A stretch of DNA of 42,044 nt from Acidobacteriota bacterium (GTDB taxonomy: Bacteria > Acidobacteriota > Terriglobia > Acidiferrales > UBA7541). The notes under the pieces are model-generated. The model was given only the letters and a program-made list of their open reading frames with translations. It did no database searches and was not told where the DNA came from. Where the stretch lies: positions 1 through 42,044 of the forward strand of contig QHYU01000183.1 in the NCBI GenBank assembly GCA_003224235.1, written 5' to 3'. A program made the translations under genes and the position numbers. Of the stretch, positions 32,155 to 41,878 are shown one piece after another. The stretch's first letter is position 1. Each line of letters starts with the position of its first letter.

Positions 32155-34764
32155 GTGCCTATTCTAGATCAATTCTTCAGTACGGCCGATTTTAATCTCA
32201 GCCGTTCAATTGCACAGGTTCCGGAAGCTTTTGACCAAAAGCTTCACCCCATGAATGCCCCAGCCCTTGCTCGTGTATCGGCATCTTCTGGGACCGATTC
32301 CCGCCCGCATGTAAAAGGCAAATTCATTTTTCTCGGCGACGACAAATTCTATGTTCGCGGTGTGACTTATGGGCCATTCTGCCCCAATAAAGACGGCAGC
32401 GAGTACCCACATCCGGACGTTGTTGAGCGAGACTTTGCCCAGATCATCGGAAACGGCATGAACGCTATCCGCACTTACAGTGTGCCGCCGCGCTGGCTGC
32501 TGGATGCTGCGCAGAAGCAGGGTCTCCGCGTCATGGTAGGTCTGCCGTGGGAGCAGCATGTCACCATCCTCGACGACAAAGAACTTTGTCGCGCTATCAA
32601 GGAACGTGTGCGCGCCGGAGTGCGAGCCTGTGCTGGCCATCCGGCGATCCTTTGCTATGCGATCGGCAACGAAATCCCTGCTCCAATCGTGCGCTGGCAC
32701 GCCCGCTGGCGCGTGGAACGCTTCCTGGAAGAACTTTATTGGGCTGCGAAAGCCGAGGAGGCCGCTGGCCTTTTCACCTATGTGAACTATCCCACCACCG
32801 AGTATTTACAGCTCCCATTCCTAGACCTTGTTTGTTTCAACGTGTACCTCGAATCACCCGCCAGCTTTGAAGCTTATCTCGCGCGCTTGCAGAACATCGC
32901 CGGTGACCGACCGCTGGTCATGGCTGAGATCGGCCTAGACAGCCGTAGACAGGGTGAGAGCGCGCAGGCTGACACGCTTGCCTGGCAGATTCGAACGGCG
33001 TTCGCGGCTGGCTGCGCAGGTGCCTTTGTGTTTTCGTGGACCGATGAGTGGCACAGAGGGGGTCATGACATTGCAGACTGGGATTTCGGCGTTACGAGCC
33101 GAGATCGGCATCCGAAGCCGGCACTAGCGACCATACGGAAAGCTTTCACTGAAGTCCCATTTGCAACGGACGTGCACCGCCCTCGAATCAGCGTCGTCGT
33201 GTGCACTCACAACGGTGAACGTACAATCGGTCGATGTCTCGAAGGCCTCCTGAAGCTCAACTATCCTAACTTTGAAGTAATCGTAGTTGATGACGGATCA
33301 ACTGATAAGACACCGGCGATTGCACATGAGTACGGTTTCCGGCTCATTAGCACCGAGAATCGTGGCCTTGGCGCTGCCCGCAATCTCGGTCTGGAGGCCG
33401 CCACGGGCGAAATCATTGCCTACATCGACGACGATACTTATCCCGACCCGGACTGGCTGATGTATCTTTCCGACGCATTCGTGACTACGGACTACTCCGG
33501 CGTGGGCGGCCCGAACATTCCGCCGCTCAGCGATGGGCTCATCGCTCAATGTGTTGCTAACTCGCCCGGCGCCCCGGTCCACGTTCTACTTTCTGACCGT
33601 GAGGCAGAGCACATCCCTGGTTGCAACATGGCATTTCGCAAATCCTGTCTTGAGGCCATTGGTGGGTTTGATCCCCAGTTCCGTGCGGCGGGCGATGATG
33701 TCGATGTCTGTTGGCGTCTGCAGGAAAGAGGCTGGACGCTGGGCTTCAATCCAGCCGCCGTAGTCTGGCATCACCGGCGCAATTCGGTCCGTGCATTTTG
33801 GAAGCAGCAAAAGAATTACGGCAAGGCTGAGGGCCTGCTGAAGAGGAAGTGGCCGGAGAAGTACAACGCTACTGGCCATGTCACTTGGGCCGGCCGAATT
33901 TATAACAACGGTTTTGATCCGGCGCTCAGCTGGAGTCGAGGTCGAATTTATCAGGGCACCTGGGGTAGCGCAGCCTATCAGCGCCTCTATCATCCGCGGC
34001 CAGCAACATGGGAGGCCTTACTTTTGATGCCCGAATGGTATTTGGTTTGTCTCACGCTCGGCGCGCTTTGCGCCATTGGGGTCCTTTGGACGCCGCTGCT
34101 TTTTGTTGCTTTGCCGCTGCTTGGCCTCGCACTTGGTTTGCCACTGCTTATAATTGCAGAAAACGTCTGCCGAGCTCGCTTTCCCAGCGCTCCGCGAGGG
34201 GGGCTTCCTCTGCGTACCTCACAGCTCCTGACCACATTCCTACACATTCTGCAGCCTTTAGCCCGCCTGGTGGGGCGTCTCTGTTGTGGACGCAGCCGCT
34301 GGCGGGGACGAGGCCTTCCTGGTTTCTCGTTTGCTCGACCCAGAACATTCCGTCTCTGGAGCGAGTGTTGGCAGGCCTCCACCGAGAGACTCCGATCCCT
34401 TGAAGCGGCCCTCAGAGCAGACGGGATGATTGTGCGGCGGGGAGGCGACTACAATGATTGGGACTTGGAACTGCAGGGCGGAATGCTGGGTCATGTCCGC
34501 CTACGCATGGCCATCGAAGAACATGGGGCTGGCAAACAGCTCGTACGCATCCGTTCCTGGTCGAAGTATTTTACGCTAGGCTTCGTGCTCACTGCCGTCT
34601 TTGCCGCTCTTTCCAGCGCAGCGGCAGTCGACCTGTCTTGGGCGGCTTGCGCAATTCTTGGCATAATCGCCGCGCTGCTCGCGTTATTTTCCCTCCTTGA
34701 CACCTCTGCCGCCACAGCCGCGGTATGTCGCATACTCAAGGAGTCAGGGTTCGGAGAAACGTGA
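32155..34764 (+). CDS. Glycoside hydrolase (GH5/GH2-like)-GT2 fusion membrane protein
   Basis: An 869-aa two-enzyme fusion. Residues about 55-335 are a clan-A TIM-barrel glycosidase: GKFIFLGDDKFYVRGVTYGP, acid/base Glu173 in AIGNEIPAP and nucleophile Glu258 in VMAEIGLDS, both present. Residues about 343-600 are a family 2 glycosyltransferase: ISVVVCTHNGERT, VVDDGSTD near 376-383, YIDDDTYPDPD with the DxD at 425-427, and GDDVDVCWRLQERGW near 512. Hydrophobic segments follow at about 625-675 and 810-860. It could trim and extend the same glycan at the membrane; the substrate is unknown. GTG 32155 is taken; ATG 32251 is an alternative start. Its stop overlaps the exporter start (TGATG), giving translational coupling. 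Confidence 0.85.
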   Translation: MPILDQFFSTADFNLSRSIAQVPEAFDQKLHPMNAPALARVSASSGTDSRPHVKGKFIFLGDDKFYVRGVTYGPFCPNKDGSEYPHPDVVERDFAQIIGNGMNAIRTYSVPPRWLLDAAQKQGLRVMVGLPWEQHVTILDDKELCRAIKERVRAGVRACAGHPAILCYAIGNEIPAPIVRWHARWRVERFLEELYWAAKAEEAAGLFTYVNYPTTEYLQLPFLDLVCFNVYLESPASFEAYLARLQNIAGDRPLVMAEIGLDSRRQGESAQADTLAWQIRTAFAAGCAGAFVFSWTDEWHRGGHDIADWDFGVTSRDRHPKPALATIRKAFTEVPFATDVHRPRISVVVCTHNGERTIGRCLEGLLKLNYPNFEVIVVDDGSTDKTPAIAHEYGFRLISTENRGLGAARNLGLEAATGEIIAYIDDDTYPDPDWLMYLSDAFVTTDYSGVGGPNIPPLSDGLIAQCVANSPGAPVHVLLSDREAEHIPGCNMAFRKSCLEAIGGFDPQFRAAGDDVDVCWRLQERGWTLGFNPAAVVWHHRRNSVRAFWKQQKNYGKAEGLLKRKWPEKYNATGHVTWAGRIYNNGFDPALSWSRGRIYQGTWGSAAYQRLYHPRPATWEALLLMPEWYLVCLTLGALCAIGVLWTPLLFVALPLLGLALGLPLLIIAENVCRARFPSAPRGGLPLRTSQLLTTFLHILQPLARLVGRLCCGRSRWRGRGLPGFSFARPRTFRLWSECWQASTERLRSLEAALRADGMIVRRGGDYNDWDLELQGGMLGHVRLRMAIEEHGAGKQLVRIRSWSKYFTLGFVLTAVFAALSSAAAVDLSWAACAILGIIAALLALFSLLDTSAATAAVCRILKESGFGET

Positions 34765-36526
34765 TGGCAGGCACATACGGCGGACTCATTCTCTACCGAC
34801 GGCTGCTGCGCCAGGCTCGCCCTTATTGGCTCCACATTGCAGGCGTACTGCTATTGGACCTTCTGGCCACGCCGCTCGTCCTGCTCACGCCGTTGCCGTT
34901 AAAGATTGCGGTCGACACTGTGCTGGGATCTCGGCCTCTACCTCGATTTCTCGACTCAGTGGTCCCCGACTACGTAAAGCACTCCAGCTTCAGGCTGCTG
35001 GTCTTGGTGGCCATCCTGCAAGTGCTGATTGTCATCGCGATCCGGCTCCAAGAACTATGTGGATACATGCTGCGCACGCAGGTCGGTGAAGGATTAACCC
35101 TTAGCTTCCGCGCTCCAAGGGCACCGCGGATTCTATCTATCGGATCCAGTACGACGCTCCCTCCATCCAGTGGTTAGTCATGGATGGCCTCGTCGCCCTC
35201 GGTTCTGCTGGTCTGATGTTCCTGGCCATGGTGTACGTGATCGCTCGTATCAACCTGCCGCTCGCGCTGATTGCCTTGGCTGTCTCGCCGTTTGTGTTTG
35301 TGTTGGGACACACTTACGACAGGCGCATGGGCCAAACCTATGTTCGCGCCAAGGAACTGGAAAGCGGGGCAATGAAGGTAGTCCACGAGGTATTAGGCGC
35401 GGTTCGCGTCGTGAAAGCATTTGGGCGGGAGGAGAGCGAGGAGCGGCGCTTTACCCAGCGCTCGGGCGAAAGCGCACAAGCGCATGTGCGCATCGCGGCT
35501 GCTGAAGGTGTCATCGTCCTGGCCGTGAACGTGACCACGACGGTGGGCACGGCCCTGGTCCTGTTTATCGGCATCCGCAACGTGCAATCGGGGGCTCTGT
35601 CACTGGGCCAATTGCTTGTGGTATTGGCCTACCTAACGCAGCTCTATCGGCCTCTTGAGACAGTCGGCGGCCTGTTTGCGGGCCTGCAATCTTCGTTCGC
35701 CAGCGCCCGACGAGCCTTGGAGCTACTAGATGAGGTACCTGAGGTGGCAGAGCGGTCGGCAGCCAGGCCCCTCAAACGTGCGGCCGGCACGATTGAGTTC
35801 CGCAATGTCTCCTTCTCCTATAACACCGATGGCCCGGTGTTGCGCGACATTTCCTTCTCGATACCGCCCAAAACGCGGGTCGGCATTGTTGGCGCCACGG
35901 GCGCTGGCAAGACCACCATCGCAAGCCTGTTGACCCGATTCTACGATCCGGTTTCGGGCCAGATCTTGCTCGATGGCATCGATGTTCGCGACTACAAGCT
36001 GGCGGACCTGCGCAACCAATTCTCTATCGTGCAACAGGAGACGGTGCTGTTTTCCACCAGCATTGGGGAGAACATCGCTTATGCCCGCCCGGACGCGACG
36101 CAAGCCCTGATCGTGGAGGCCGCCAGGCTAGCCAACGCCCATGATTTCATCAGCCGCTTGCCGCAGGGATACCGCACCGAAGTGGGCGAACGCGGCATGA
36201 CCCTGTCCGGCGGGGAACGCCAGCGCATCGCCTTGGCCCGTGCTTTTCTCAAGGACGCGCCGATCCTCATCCTCGACGAACCCACCAGCTCCGTGGACGT
36301 GGCCACCGAAGCGGCCATCATTGAGGCTATGGAAAGGCTGATGCGAGAGCGCACCACTTTCATAATCGCCCACCGGCTGACAACGCTCGAGCATTGCGAG
36401 ATCTTTCTGTCGATCGAAGATGGCCGACTGGTTTCTGTGCGATCGGACGTTTCGTTAGCCATGAGGGATGCGTTGCTGCTCGCCGCAGGCGAGGTGCCCA
36501 TCCAAAGGGGTAAAGCAGATGACTAA
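34764..36526 (+). pseudogene. ABC exporter (MsbA-like), internal deletion/frameshift
   Basis: A type I ABC half-exporter. The first frame (ATG 34764, overlapping the upstream stop) encodes TM helices 1-2 (YWLHIAGVLLLDLLATPLVL, SFRLLVLVAILQVLIVIAI) and ends abnormally after GEGLTLSFRA. The second frame resumes KGTADSIYRIQYDAPSIQWL and continues through the remaining TMs to the ATPase domain: Walker A GATGAGKTT near 35894-35920, LSGGERQRIALARAF, Walker B ILILDEPTSSVD and the His switch IIAHRL. About 16 residues normally between these parts are missing, together with a frame change (roughly 46 nt). Either the exporter is broken or this is a local sequence error; all other motifs are intact. It would export the cluster's product or lipid-linked glycan. 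Confidence 0.85.
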
Positions 36527-36538
36527 GGATGGTGAATA

Positions 36539-37669
36539 GTGCAGAGTCCTACGGTTTGCCTAGCCGCGAACACCCTCTACGATCTAGAGTTCGGCGGCCA
36601 TTTCTGGGTCTATCTCAACTGGGCGTTGGGGCTGCGGGCATTGGGCTGTCGCGTTATTTGGCTGGAGGGGATCGCCCCGAGTGTCCCTCTACACGAGGCG
36701 CAGACGAAGGTTGCTGCTCTGCAGAGTCTGCTCCAGCGATACGGCCTTGCGCAATCCGTGGCACTTTGTTCCTGGAACAGCAAGCCCCTAACTGCGGCTC
36801 CGACGGAAGGATGCCTCGACATTGAAGCGGCAGCCGAAGCGGATCTTCTCTTGAATCTGGCTTACTCGATCCCCCCTGAGATGGTAAAGCGCTTCAAGCG
36901 GTCCGCTCTAGTTGATATCGATCCAGGTCGGCTGCAAATCTGGATGAGTGAAGGTCAGATTGGGGTTGCGCCTCACGACCTGTACTTCACTATCGGCGAG
37001 ACGGTGGGCCAGCCAGACGCGAAATTTCCGGACTTAGGCTTGAAATGGGAATACACGCCGCCATGCGTGTCATTGGATCGGTGGGCACCATCTCGGGCCA
37101 GAGAAGATGCGCCGTTCACCACTCTGACGAACTGGTACGATGGATGGATGGAATACGATGACCAGTCTTATGCTGACGACAAAAGGACCGGCTTCCTGCC
37201 ATTCCTTTGTCTGCCAAGGCTCACAGGCCAGACACTGGAGCTCGTAGTCGGCCTGGGAGACGATGAAGACGAACGTCTGATGCTGCGGAAAAACGGTTGG
37301 CACCTGCGCGAGCCGCAGGAGGTGGCGGGCACTCCTTGGGATTACCAGCGCTACATCCAAGACTCCCTGGGCGAGTTTTCGTGTGTCAGGCCGTCGTGTG
37401 TACGCCTGCAGAATGCTTGGATCAGCGACCGCACACTATGCTACCTAGCCAGTGGTAAACCTGCCGTAGTCCAGCATACCGGTCCTAGCCGATTCCTCCC
37501 GGAAGGTGCCGGCCTGTTTCGATTTCGTGATCTGCCCCAGGCCGTGCGGTACTTGAACCGCGTTGTGGAGGGCTACGAGCACCAGTGCCGATTGGCCCGC
37601 ATGCTGACGGAGGAATATTTTGATGCGAGAAAGGTTGCTGCAGCAGTCTTGGATAGAGCACTGGCGTAG
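36539..37669 (+). CDS. CgeB/GT-B-like glycosyltransferase, paralogue A
   Basis: A 376-aa protein, one of three divergent paralogues here. The N-terminal Rossmann-like half starts VCLAANTLYDLEFGGHFWVY and includes ADLLLNLAYS and ALVDIDPGRLQIW. The C-terminal half has the shared signature EFSCVRPSCVRLQNAWISDR, then CYLASGKPAVVQHTG, EGAGLFRF and the end motif EEYFDARKV, like the second domain of GT-B enzymes of the Glyco_trans_1_2/CgeB type. It would use a nucleotide sugar in the cytoplasm. The GTG start at 36539 follows the exporter stop by 12 bp. Donor and acceptor are unknown. Confidence 0.7.
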   Translation: MQSPTVCLAANTLYDLEFGGHFWVYLNWALGLRALGCRVIWLEGIAPSVPLHEAQTKVAALQSLLQRYGLAQSVALCSWNSKPLTAAPTEGCLDIEAAAEADLLLNLAYSIPPEMVKRFKRSALVDIDPGRLQIWMSEGQIGVAPHDLYFTIGETVGQPDAKFPDLGLKWEYTPPCVSLDRWAPSRAREDAPFTTLTNWYDGWMEYDDQSYADDKRTGFLPFLCLPRLTGQTLELVVGLGDDEDERLMLRKNGWHLREPQEVAGTPWDYQRYIQDSLGEFSCVRPSCVRLQNAWISDRTLCYLASGKPAVVQHTGPSRFLPEGAGLFRFRDLPQAVRYLNRVVEGYEHQCRLARMLTEEYFDARKVAAAVLDRALA

Positions 37670-37725
37670 ACTACGCGGCTCAGAGGCGCAGAGAATGATG
37701 CGCATTCGGAATGAGAGACGAATAG

Positions 37726-38451
37726 ATGAACTCTCAACTCAACGGTCGAAGGCTGGCGATTCTGGGCTTCCATAAGATTGGCGAACCTCCGCCCGGCGGT
37801 TGGGCTAGCTGGTTTTATGTTCCGGAAACCGTTTTTGCCTCGCAACTTCGCTATTTGCACGAGAATGGATGGCAACTGATCGATATCGGCCGTTTCCTCA
37901 AAGGGCTTCTGGATCCGGAGAGTTTGCCGAGCCGGGGCGCATTGCTGACCTTCGACGACGGCTATCGGTCGAACCTCCAGGTCGCCATTCCCTGGTTGCA
38001 ACGGTTTGGATATCCCTCGGTGATGTTCGTACCTACTCAGTTTATTGGCGGTCACAACGTTTTTGATGATGGCTCTGAGCCTTGGGAAGCGATGTGCGAT
38101 TGGGACGATTTGCGAGAACTTGAGCGCCTCGCATGTTCGATTCAATCTCACGGCGTGTCTCATAAGGGTCTTTCCTGGCTGAGTCCGGCGGAACTAGACC
38201 AGGAACTTCGTGAGTCGAAGATTGTGCTGGAGGCTGGGTTAGGAAAGCCCGTCGAGGTTTTGGCTTATCCCTACGGCGATGAGGGAGCGGACCGCGCACT
38301 GACGACTGCGGCGCTTAAGCGGGCGGGATACCGGGCAGCCTGCCTGTACGGAGGGGGGCCTAACCCCGTTCCGGTGGCCGATTCCTATCGCTTGATGCGT
38401 GTGGCGATGGGTCCCGATACGGACTTATGTTCGGCGCTGGGCCAGCAGTAG
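37726..38451 (+). CDS. NodB-type polysaccharide deacetylase
   Basis: A 241-aa carbohydrate esterase family 4-like protein that would remove N- or O-acetyl groups from sugars. The metal motifs are TFDDGY (about 75-80) and SHGVSH (about 141-146, H-xxx-H), with the later strand YPYGDEG. There is no signal peptide, so it probably works in the cytoplasm on a precursor. It follows paralogue A by 56 bp. The 269 bp after it hold an open but unconvincing frame. Confidence 0.85.
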   Translation: MNSQLNGRRLAILGFHKIGEPPPGGWASWFYVPETVFASQLRYLHENGWQLIDIGRFLKGLLDPESLPSRGALLTFDDGYRSNLQVAIPWLQRFGYPSVMFVPTQFIGGHNVFDDGSEPWEAMCDWDDLRELERLACSIQSHGVSHKGLSWLSPAELDQELRESKIVLEAGLGKPVEVLAYPYGDEGADRALTTAALKRAGYRAACLYGGGPNPVPVADSYRLMRVAMGPDTDLCSALGQQ

Positions 38452-38720
38452 CTTGCGAAGCTGTGGCTGAGCTGGAGGGTGAGAAGCAGCGTCCTCACAG
38501 CGAGGGGCGAGACTACAGCGTTCGGATTCTGGCTCAAACGAGGGCCCAAGCCACTCCGGTGCTTAGCAAGGAACAGATTCTGGAAGCTTACGAAGCCCCT
38601 ATCTGCCAGACGTCGATGGATAGCCGGCGCCGCTTTGCTAGAGGGAGGGAGCGAACTCAGCAGCCGATGCTTTCGCGTTGAAATGCGTTGCTGGTTAAGA
38701 GAGCTGAGCACATTGAGCTC

Positions 38721-39899
38721 ATGAGAAAGAGACTCCAGTTAGTTGTTCTAGGCATCGTGGGCCGAATGCCGTTTGCCGGCGTAGCTTGGCAGGCGTTGCA
38801 GTACCTTGAGGGGTTCCGCCGACTGGGTCACGACGTGTATTACATCGAGGATACTTGGGACTGGCCATTCGACCCCGAGCGGAATTGCATCACTAATGAC
38901 AACCGCTACACCCTCAAGTACCTCGCTCGGCTGATGGACTGGTGCGGCATGCGCGATCGTTGGGCCTACCGGGCCGTTGAGGAGCACGAACGCATATGCG
39001 GTCTCTCGGAGTCTCAATTCAAGCGCGCGTTCGAGCAGGCTGACGCTGTCATCAACGTGACCGGCGCGACGGAGCTGCACGAGGAACACCTGGACGTGCC
39101 GGTGCGCGTCTATGTCGAGACAGACCCGGTCCTGCCTCAGATCAAAGTCGCACAAGGTGATCCGCTATGGCTCGGCCTGCTGAGTGCTCACACGCATCAT
39201 TTCAGCTACGGCGAAAACCTAGGTGCGCCAAGTTGCGGCGTGCCCTTGGGACCGTTTCGCTACCAGCCGACCCGGCAGCCGATCGTTTTGGATTGGTGGT
39301 CCAACGAGGCGCACCCGGCCGAAGGAGGGAACGGCTGCCGGTTCACCACGGTGGCGAATTGGCAACAATCCGGCAAGGATGTGGAATGGAACGGGGAGAT
39401 TTACAACTGGAGCAAGCACCACGAGTTCCTGAAATTCGTGGACTTGCCCCGGCGAGCCGCGCAGCCGCTGGAGTTAGCCTTGTCCAACGTCAGCGCTGAA
39501 TGCATCGGGCTGCTACGCTCATACGGTTGGCGGGTCGTCGATTCGATCGCTTTGTCGAAGGATATGTTGTCTTACCGCGATTACATCCTCGGCTCGCAGG
39601 GCGAATTCACTGTCGCCAAGGATCAAAACATTCGCCTCCGCAGTGGCTGGTTCAGCGATCGCAGCGCCTGCTATCTGGCTGCCGGCCTGCCCGTAATTAC
39701 CCAAGACACAGGCTTTGGGAGGGTACTTCACACCGGGGAGGGCTTGTTTGCGTTCAGCACCATGGAAGAGATTCTGGCGGCTTTCGATGCCATACATTCC
39801 GACTACAAAAGGCATCGCCGTGCCGCCCGGGCGATCGCCGAGGAATACTTCCGGGCGGAAAAAGTGCTGGCTAAGGTGCTTCGAGGTCTGGGGCTCTAG
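38721..39899 (+). CDS. CgeB/GT-B-like glycosyltransferase, paralogue B
   Basis: A 392-aa member of the same family as 36539 and 40663. The N-terminus LQLVVLGIVGRMPFAGVAWQ is followed by ALQYLEGFRRLGHDVYYIED and VRVYVETDPVLPQIKVA. The C-terminal signature is QGEFTVAKDQNIRLRSGWFS, then DRSACYLAAGLPVITQDTGF, EGLFAF and EEYFRAEKV. ATG 38721 starts directly at the first strand. It is closer to paralogue C than to A (shared QYLxGFxRLGHDV and ETDPVLxQI). Confidence 0.72.
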   Translation: MRKRLQLVVLGIVGRMPFAGVAWQALQYLEGFRRLGHDVYYIEDTWDWPFDPERNCITNDNRYTLKYLARLMDWCGMRDRWAYRAVEEHERICGLSESQFKRAFEQADAVINVTGATELHEEHLDVPVRVYVETDPVLPQIKVAQGDPLWLGLLSAHTHHFSYGENLGAPSCGVPLGPFRYQPTRQPIVLDWWSNEAHPAEGGNGCRFTTVANWQQSGKDVEWNGEIYNWSKHHEFLKFVDLPRRAAQPLELALSNVSAECIGLLRSYGWRVVDSIALSKDMLSYRDYILGSQGEFTVAKDQNIRLRSGWFSDRSACYLAAGLPVITQDTGFGRVLHTGEGLFAFSTMEEILAAFDAIHSDYKRHRRAARAIAEEYFRAEKVLAKVLRGLGL

Positions 39900-39900
39900 C

Positions 39901-40620
39901 ATGGCTGGGAATAGATTCCTCATCGTTAACGCCGACGACTTCGGTCAGAGCCTTGGAGTCAATCGCGGGATCGTCGAGGCCCACGAGCACGGCATTGTGA
40001 CCAGCGCGAGCTTGATGGTGCGCTGGCCGGCAGCCGCCGAGGCTGCCGCCTATGCCCAGGTACACCTGGACCTCAGCCTTGGCCTCCATTTCGAGGTTGG
40101 CGAATGGGTTTTTAGGGACGGTGCGTGGGCGCGTCTCTACGAGGTCGTGCCTGCAGATGACCGCTCTGCCGTGGAAGAAGAAGTCGCTCGGCAGCTTGCC
40201 GCCTTTCGTGGCCTTGTCGGCAAGGATCCTACTCACATCGATTCGCACCAACACGTGCATCTACGCGAGCCGGTTCGTTCCGTTGTGATCGAAACCGCTT
40301 GCAAGCTCGGAGTTCCGCTGCGAAGTTGCACTCCGGCAATCAGTTATTGCGGCTGCTTCTACGGCCAGACTGCGGAAGGCTCATGCTATCCTGATGGCAT
40401 AGGGGTGGCCCGGCTGGTCAAAATTCTGGCGGGATTGCCGCCTGGCTGGACAGAACTCGGTTGTCATCCGGGAGACGCAACGGACCTGGACACCATGTAT
40501 CGAGCTGAGCGCGAGCAAGAAGTTAAAGCCTTGTGTGATTGCCGAGTCCGACAGGCCATAGTAGAGATGGGTATAGAGCTTCGCTCGTTCGACGCCATCG
40601 CCGCGGTTCGCGGCTTGTGA
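39901..40620 (+). CDS. ChbG/YdjC-type carbohydrate deacetylase
   Basis: A 239-aa protein of the YdjC/ChbG family, which removes acetyl groups from chito-oligosaccharide-like or acetylated hopanoid-glycan substrates. Motifs are NADDFG (9-14), the first metal Asp pair; HIDSHQHVH (about 112-120), the metal His cluster; and GCHPG (about 187-191). It starts one base after the stop of paralogue B. With the NodB-type gene it gives the cluster two unrelated deacetylases, implying an N-acetylated sugar that is deacetylated at two positions or stages. Confidence 0.9.
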   Translation: MAGNRFLIVNADDFGQSLGVNRGIVEAHEHGIVTSASLMVRWPAAAEAAAYAQVHLDLSLGLHFEVGEWVFRDGAWARLYEVVPADDRSAVEEEVARQLAAFRGLVGKDPTHIDSHQHVHLREPVRSVVIETACKLGVPLRSCTPAISYCGCFYGQTAEGSCYPDGIGVARLVKILAGLPPGWTELGCHPGDATDLDTMYRAEREQEVKALCDCRVRQAIVEMGIELRSFDAIAAVRGL

Positions 40621-40662
40621 GGGTTGTCTGGCGCCTGGACTTCGGCAGACGCGGGACACAAG

Positions 40663-41817
40663 ATGCATCTCAACATCCTCTGCTCGGGCTACTTGGTTCG
40701 CTATCCACTGGGTGGGCAGAGCTGGCACCACCTCCAGTACCTAGTGGGTTTCAAGCGCTTGGGTCATGACGTGACCTTTTTCGAGCATTACGGTTGGCCC
40801 GAATCGTGTTTTGACCCCGCTCGCAATATCATGACTTCCGATCCCAGTTATGGGGTCGCTTACCTGCAGAGGATACTTCGTGCCTATGGCCTGAATGACC
40901 GGTGGTGTTATCTGGCGGAGGACGGAACCGCGTACGGAATGCCGCGTAAGCGGCTGGCAAAGATCTGTCGCGAGTGCGATGTTTACTTTAATCTGAGCAA
41001 CATAAACTGGATTCCAGAATTGGAGTACTGCCCACGTCGCGTCCTTGTGGACACGGATCCGGTTTTGACTCAGATTGGTGGATTTGGCTTAGGAGGACCA
41101 TTCTCCCGATATCACGCCTTGTTCACCTACGGGGCCAACGTACACCAGCCTGGTTGCGAGATGCCAACGGGCGGATTTCGCTGGCTGCCGACCAGGCAGC
41201 CCGTGGTGCTGGATTTGTGGCCCACCGCGGCGGCTGACCGATTTGCGCCGTTTACGACGGTCATGAATTTGACGGCCTATCACGACGTGGAGCACGAGGG
41301 GCGCGTGTACGGGCAGAAGGACCGCGAGTTCGAGCCATTTTTTTCGTTCCCGCTCCACACCGGGCAGCCGATGGAATTGGCTGTCAACACTTCAGCGCCA
41401 GTGCGGCAGCGCTTGCTAGCAGGGGGCTGGAGGTTGACTGATCCTTTGGAAATCACTCGAGATCCGTGGACCTATCAGCGTTATATACAGGCCTCGCGCG
41501 CGGAGTTTTCCGTCGCTGCACACGCGTACGTAAGCACGCGGTGCGGATGGTTCAGTGACCGCAGTGCCGGATATCTAGCAAGCGGCCGTCCTGTCCTCCT
41601 CCAGGATACCGGCTTCTCTGAGTGGCTACGGACAGGCTGCGGAGTAATTTCATTCAGGGCATGCGAAGATGCCACTGCAGGAATCGAGGAAATTAACAGC
41701 CGGTACGAGTTCCACTGCCGGGCCGCAAGGGCAGTCGCCGACGAATACTTCGACGCTCGTAAGGTGCTCTCTTGTCTCGTTGAATTTGCAATGGATAGGA
41801 AGTATCTGACGGCCTAG
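40663..41817 (+). CDS. CgeB/GT-B-like glycosyltransferase, paralogue C
   Basis: A 384-aa protein, third paralogue. It reads LNILCSGYLVRYPLGGQSWH, then HLQYLVGFKRLGHDVTFFEH and RVLVDTDPVLTQIGGFGLGG in the N-terminal half; RAEFSVAAHAYVSTRCGWFS, then DRSAGYLASGRPVLLQDTGF and DEYFDARKVLS in the C-terminal half. ATG 40663 is preferred over 40624 because the shared N-terminal strand begins there. Three differing copies in one cluster suggest three successive sugar additions or acceptors. Confidence 0.72.
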   Translation: MHLNILCSGYLVRYPLGGQSWHHLQYLVGFKRLGHDVTFFEHYGWPESCFDPARNIMTSDPSYGVAYLQRILRAYGLNDRWCYLAEDGTAYGMPRKRLAKICRECDVYFNLSNINWIPELEYCPRRVLVDTDPVLTQIGGFGLGGPFSRYHALFTYGANVHQPGCEMPTGGFRWLPTRQPVVLDLWPTAAADRFAPFTTVMNLTAYHDVEHEGRVYGQKDREFEPFFSFPLHTGQPMELAVNTSAPVRQRLLAGGWRLTDPLEITRDPWTYQRYIQASRAEFSVAAHAYVSTRCGWFSDRSAGYLASGRPVLLQDTGFSEWLRTGCGVISFRACEDATAGIEEINSRYEFHCRAARAVADEYFDARKVLSCLVEFAMDRKYLTA

Positions 41818-41878
41818 GTGTCACATCCTGATCTACGGTATGGGCCTGGAGATTCCCGCCCATGGGGACCAAGCGGGC

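Noticed and set aside
38452-38720. Open frame between the NodB-type gene and paralogue B
   Set aside because: Translation lacks family features, and the frame overlaps the end of the deacetylase gene in another frame.
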